Of a DNA stretch of 64,000 nt, positions 60,823 to 64,000 are shown one piece after another. Both the position numbers and the translations under genes were made by a program. The stretch is from assembly GCA_032191485.1 (NCBI GenBank), contig JAVDOI010000016.1:2058081-2122080 (forward strand), written 5' to 3'. The DNA comes from Leptoclinus maculatus (Eukaryota > Chordata > Actinopteri > Perciformes > Stichaeidae). A model generated the notes under the pieces. That model had not been told where the DNA came from and searched no databases. It worked only from the letters and a program-made list of their open reading frames with translations. Position 1 is the first letter of the stretch. Every line of letters starts with the position of its first letter.

Positions 60823-63800
60823 AGCACCTGCAGCCATGTGACCGTGCAGCTGATGTTCAGTCAGATGTTTAGAAATGTAGACAGGGTTCACCTGTAGATC
60901 AGAAACAAACTACAGTATTAAAGGAAGTCATTATTACATTTCTGAGAGAGTTTATAGTCAATTTCTTTTGAATTTAGTTTTCACTAGAACACAGAGAGTG
61001 ACCAATGAAATGACAACAGACAGTTTAAGTGGTATCAATTAAAGAGCAACTTGTAAATTGATTGCACCAGTGTGCAAAATTAAGTGAAGGCAAAATGTAG
61101 AGGGGTGACATTAAACACACAGAGTTGCGAATTCTCAAAAGCATTGTGCAGCTTTTGCAGCTGCTAAACCTGCACAAATAAAACAAAAGAAAACGGTGTA
61201 AATCTCAAAGCATCCACAAAGGGTGAAATGCACCCCTGTGCTATTTCTATGTATTTAAATTACGTAATATTCATGTGCATTTGGCACAAAATTGGCCCCT
61301 TTCTATATGCAAATGAGCCTCATTGCAAAAACAGTCCAATTTACAAAAATTTGCGCTAATAGCCACGCGCAGTTATAGTGAAATTATTGGCGTCCTCAGA
61401 GCGTTGGTGGTAACTGAAGCGCAGTTATTAGGGGTGTCACGCCCTGCAGTGGTTGTTGCCAGGCAAAGGTATTGTCTTGAAAAACTCAATTGCATGAAAA
61501 ATAATTGCATGAAGCTCCCCTACATATACTTTTTGGAAAATTATGGAGAAAAAAATGACAAGGTCATTATGTAAACGGCAAAAAAAAATTGTATTTCTTC
61601 CCTCTCTGCAAAAAAGGACAAATTGCATTCAGCTGCAAAACTTTTTGGGTGTTTTTGCCCTTGCATCATTAGCGCAATTTCCGGTGAATCGGACCTTGAG
61701 ACGGGGCAGATAACAGTTGCAATTAATACCACAATCGATTCCTAAGCGAGTTAATGCAGAACTTTGCAACACATTTTGTAATCTTAATCCGGTAGCTGTG
61801 TTGATGCCAAGTCTTATGACACTTATGTGTAGCAGGCTTTGTCAACCAATCAGGGCTGAAACGTTTCACTTTAGCCAGCCATAGCAACTGGAAGTTAAAA
61901 GACAGAAAAGGGAAATCCAGAATTGGTAAAAAAAAAAAAAAAAAAAAAGGCCCAGATCTGAGTGAGCATGTGTCTTTACGGTAGAGACAATGTCACAGAC
62001 TCATTGATCTCTGGTTACGTTGCTCTTTAGAAATACTGTGAATTATTGGTTAGAGAATTAAAATCACCCTAAAATACCTACGTTGGTTTATTTACTTTTA
62101 TGCTACAGACACTCAGGTGTTTTTAGTTAATCTGTTTGGTTAGACCCGAGTGTATAGAAAGTATAAACAAATACAAAGTGTACTAAGAGAGTCCACACAG
62201 TCTGGAGAAGGAGGTCTAATCAGGCAATTTAAATTAAAACACCTGTGAGGAAAGACAAATTGTTTTGCTTTTAGTTTAACCCAAAGAAAATCATGTTCCT
62301 GCACCTGATCTCTTGTCCCTGTTGTAGATGGATGCAAACAGGCTGGTTGTATTTGTCTTAGTTCCTCTGAGACAAGTGAATGCCCTGAGCCCTTTACCAA
62401 ACGTTTTTTCATGTTTTAGGAAAAGTTATTATTTGTGTTGAGATGGACGTTTTTTTTTGCAGTGGACTACGTGATTTTTCTTTAAAAAAAAGAGATATAC
62501 TGTTTGCTTTTTGTGTTCTTGTTGTCTGTTGCTTTTGATTTATTTATCGGTGTGTTTCCAGCTTAATCCTCTGCAGTTCTTTTTTTCTGTGTAAACTTAA
62601 GAACTGAGATACTATATGAAAACAACTTCACTTGGTGTAGAAGTAGCCTGAAAAAAGAGAAACGGCTAAATTAAAATTAGTTTTCAAGGAATGTAACTGC
62701 TTGATAATTTGGGAAATCCTCTTGCCATCATTTCAAATAGATGTTTACACTTTTGCTGATGCTAAGCTAGCTGCAGTTTTCCTCTGCTTCCATGTTTTGT
62801 AATAAACTAAGCCAAGCGGACCCTGGACTCACAGTAGGCCTACATCTGTACTGGACACACAGAGATGGAACTGATTTCTATTTCAGTGTTGAAAATCAAT
62901 AGGATTTTCCAAAACGTCACGTTAATTCAAATGTTTTTCCTTATCGCACGTAACCCTAAAAGCCCTGAGGCCTGCAATTGCACTTTTATTAAGGAACAAG
63001 ATATTTGAAATGTTTCCCTGTTGTTCAGTTTGTGTTTTTCATTCTATTTGTGTGTTTTTTGTCATTCTTCTTCTTGATTGCATATTTAAAGTGTGTATTT
63101 TGCTGAAGGACAGTTTAGAGGAAATGTGATTGTGATGTTGTTGGTGTTCGTACGGGGCTGAATAAGGGACATAATTGTTGATTGTAAAGCAGCTCTTGAT
63201 AAGCCCATCTGACCTGCTGGTCTGAGTGAAGTTATTTGTGCATTCTTTAATAAGAGTCTATTTGAATGTTTCTATACAATACTAATAGTTTCACTCCCAG
63301 GTCTTCAAACATCTAAAACTTTCTTTCTGAGGCCTGCAGTAACACAAATCTCTACTGTATGTCAGTGTAAACTAGTGTCCTAATCATTCCTCCTAGTATC
63401 GGAAAGAAGGAAGTCTACAGTATAATGCTGCAGCAGTTTGATGCAGTAAATATCAGTAATAATACTGAATATAAATGGAGGTGTTTTCATCTTAGTTCTG
63501 GTGTAAAGTTTATGGTCCAAAAGACTTTTGTTGGAATACGGGAAGATGATTTATTGTAGCTCTGTTTCCTGTTTTATGTCAATGTTGGTCTCGTTTATTT
63601 TTCTAAATAAATATCTATTATTAACTGTATTCGTTGTGGAATGCCTCTATTTGTGCCTTCATCTCTGCAGAGACAGAAATTACATTGGCTATTGTGTCAA
63701 TTTGCATGTTTTAAAATTAAATGGCTACTGCTGAAACAATGCAGACCATAAATAATATCAGAAATGCAGCTTGATTTGAATTAAAATCACAATATTTGTA

Positions 63801-64000
63801 AATGTAAACTTAATTTTACAAATACATATTTATATTAGAAAGATTAAGAAAATGAAATGTTCTGTAAATAAATAAAATATTCTTGTTTTGTGTGCATTTT
63901 TATAGTGTTATCTGGATCTATTTCAGTTTTTCACCAGCAGTCTTTTCTGACTCCTGTCTCTTTAAATAAAAACCCCGCTAATGATAATCCACCGTTAACA
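60823..64000 (+). other. opn4 3' UTR and downstream DNA
   Basis: 3.2 kb after the stop codon with no coding sequence recognised. Several AATAAA-type signals occur (for example near 61176, 62800, 63605 and 63865), so the polyadenylation site cannot be fixed. Includes poly-A at 61929-61948 and a possible inverted-repeat element around 61351-61677. Confidence 0.65.
61351..61677. repeat. Possible AT-rich element with 10-bp inverted ends
   Basis: TTGCGCTAAT (61351-61360) and its exact complement ATTAGCGCAA (61668-61677) bracket 307 bases. The flanks are also unlike the surrounding UTR. It could be a MITE remnant or chance; no target duplication was recognised. Confidence 0.35.

Overview
The window is vertebrate nuclear DNA, almost certainly from a ray-finned (teleost) fish and probably a spiny-rayed one. 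It has spliced genes with GT-AG introns, very many long (CA)n/(GT)n microsatellites and fish-type dispersed repeats. Species is inferred only from this texture.

Two real protein genes stand head to head. (1) Minus strand, from about 27.24 kb to the left edge: arfgef3 (BIG3, the Sec7-related protein of secretory granules and the trans-Golgi). I placed 31 coding exons (27241 down to 567). Every junction keeps frame, giving 4,861 coding bases, about 1,620 codons. The human protein is about 2,177 residues, so the last quarter lies beyond position 1. (2) Plus strand, 39304-60822: a complete melanopsin, opn4 (opn4m, mammalian-like class), with 11 coding exons and 573 codons. It has the retinal lysine, the tyrosine counterion, DRY and NPxxY motifs, and a long serine-rich tail. 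A first intron of 13.8 kb separates the N-terminal exon from the seven-helix core.

Layout: 1-566 end of an arfgef3 intron; 567-27241 arfgef3 exons and introns; 27242-39303 intergenic, filled by microsatellites, two copies of a roughly 570-bp A/T-rich TIR element and several copies of a CAGTGGTGG-ended repeat; 39304-39501 opn4 exon 1; 39502-53262 opn4 intron 1, with a complete hAT-type element with target-site duplication, LINE reverse-transcriptase relics (one fragment present twice in direct orientation) and more repeats; 53263-60822 opn4 exons 2-11; 60823-64000 opn4 3' flank or UTR.

The genes have unrelated jobs: arfgef3 in granule and receptor trafficking, opn4 in non-visual light sensing through Gq. 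Nothing here shows that they are co-regulated. I found no sign of a new multi-gene system. The points most worth checking are: conservation in the fish protein of the human BIG3 prohibitin-2 and PP1 docking motifs; loss of the Sec7 catalytic glutamate; a possible short melanopsin isoform by retention of an 89-bp intron; dinucleotide repeats abutting many splice sites of both genes; and several precise structural signatures (perfect palindromes, a 16-bp CRE palindrome, hAT TSDs, a duplicated LINE fragment).
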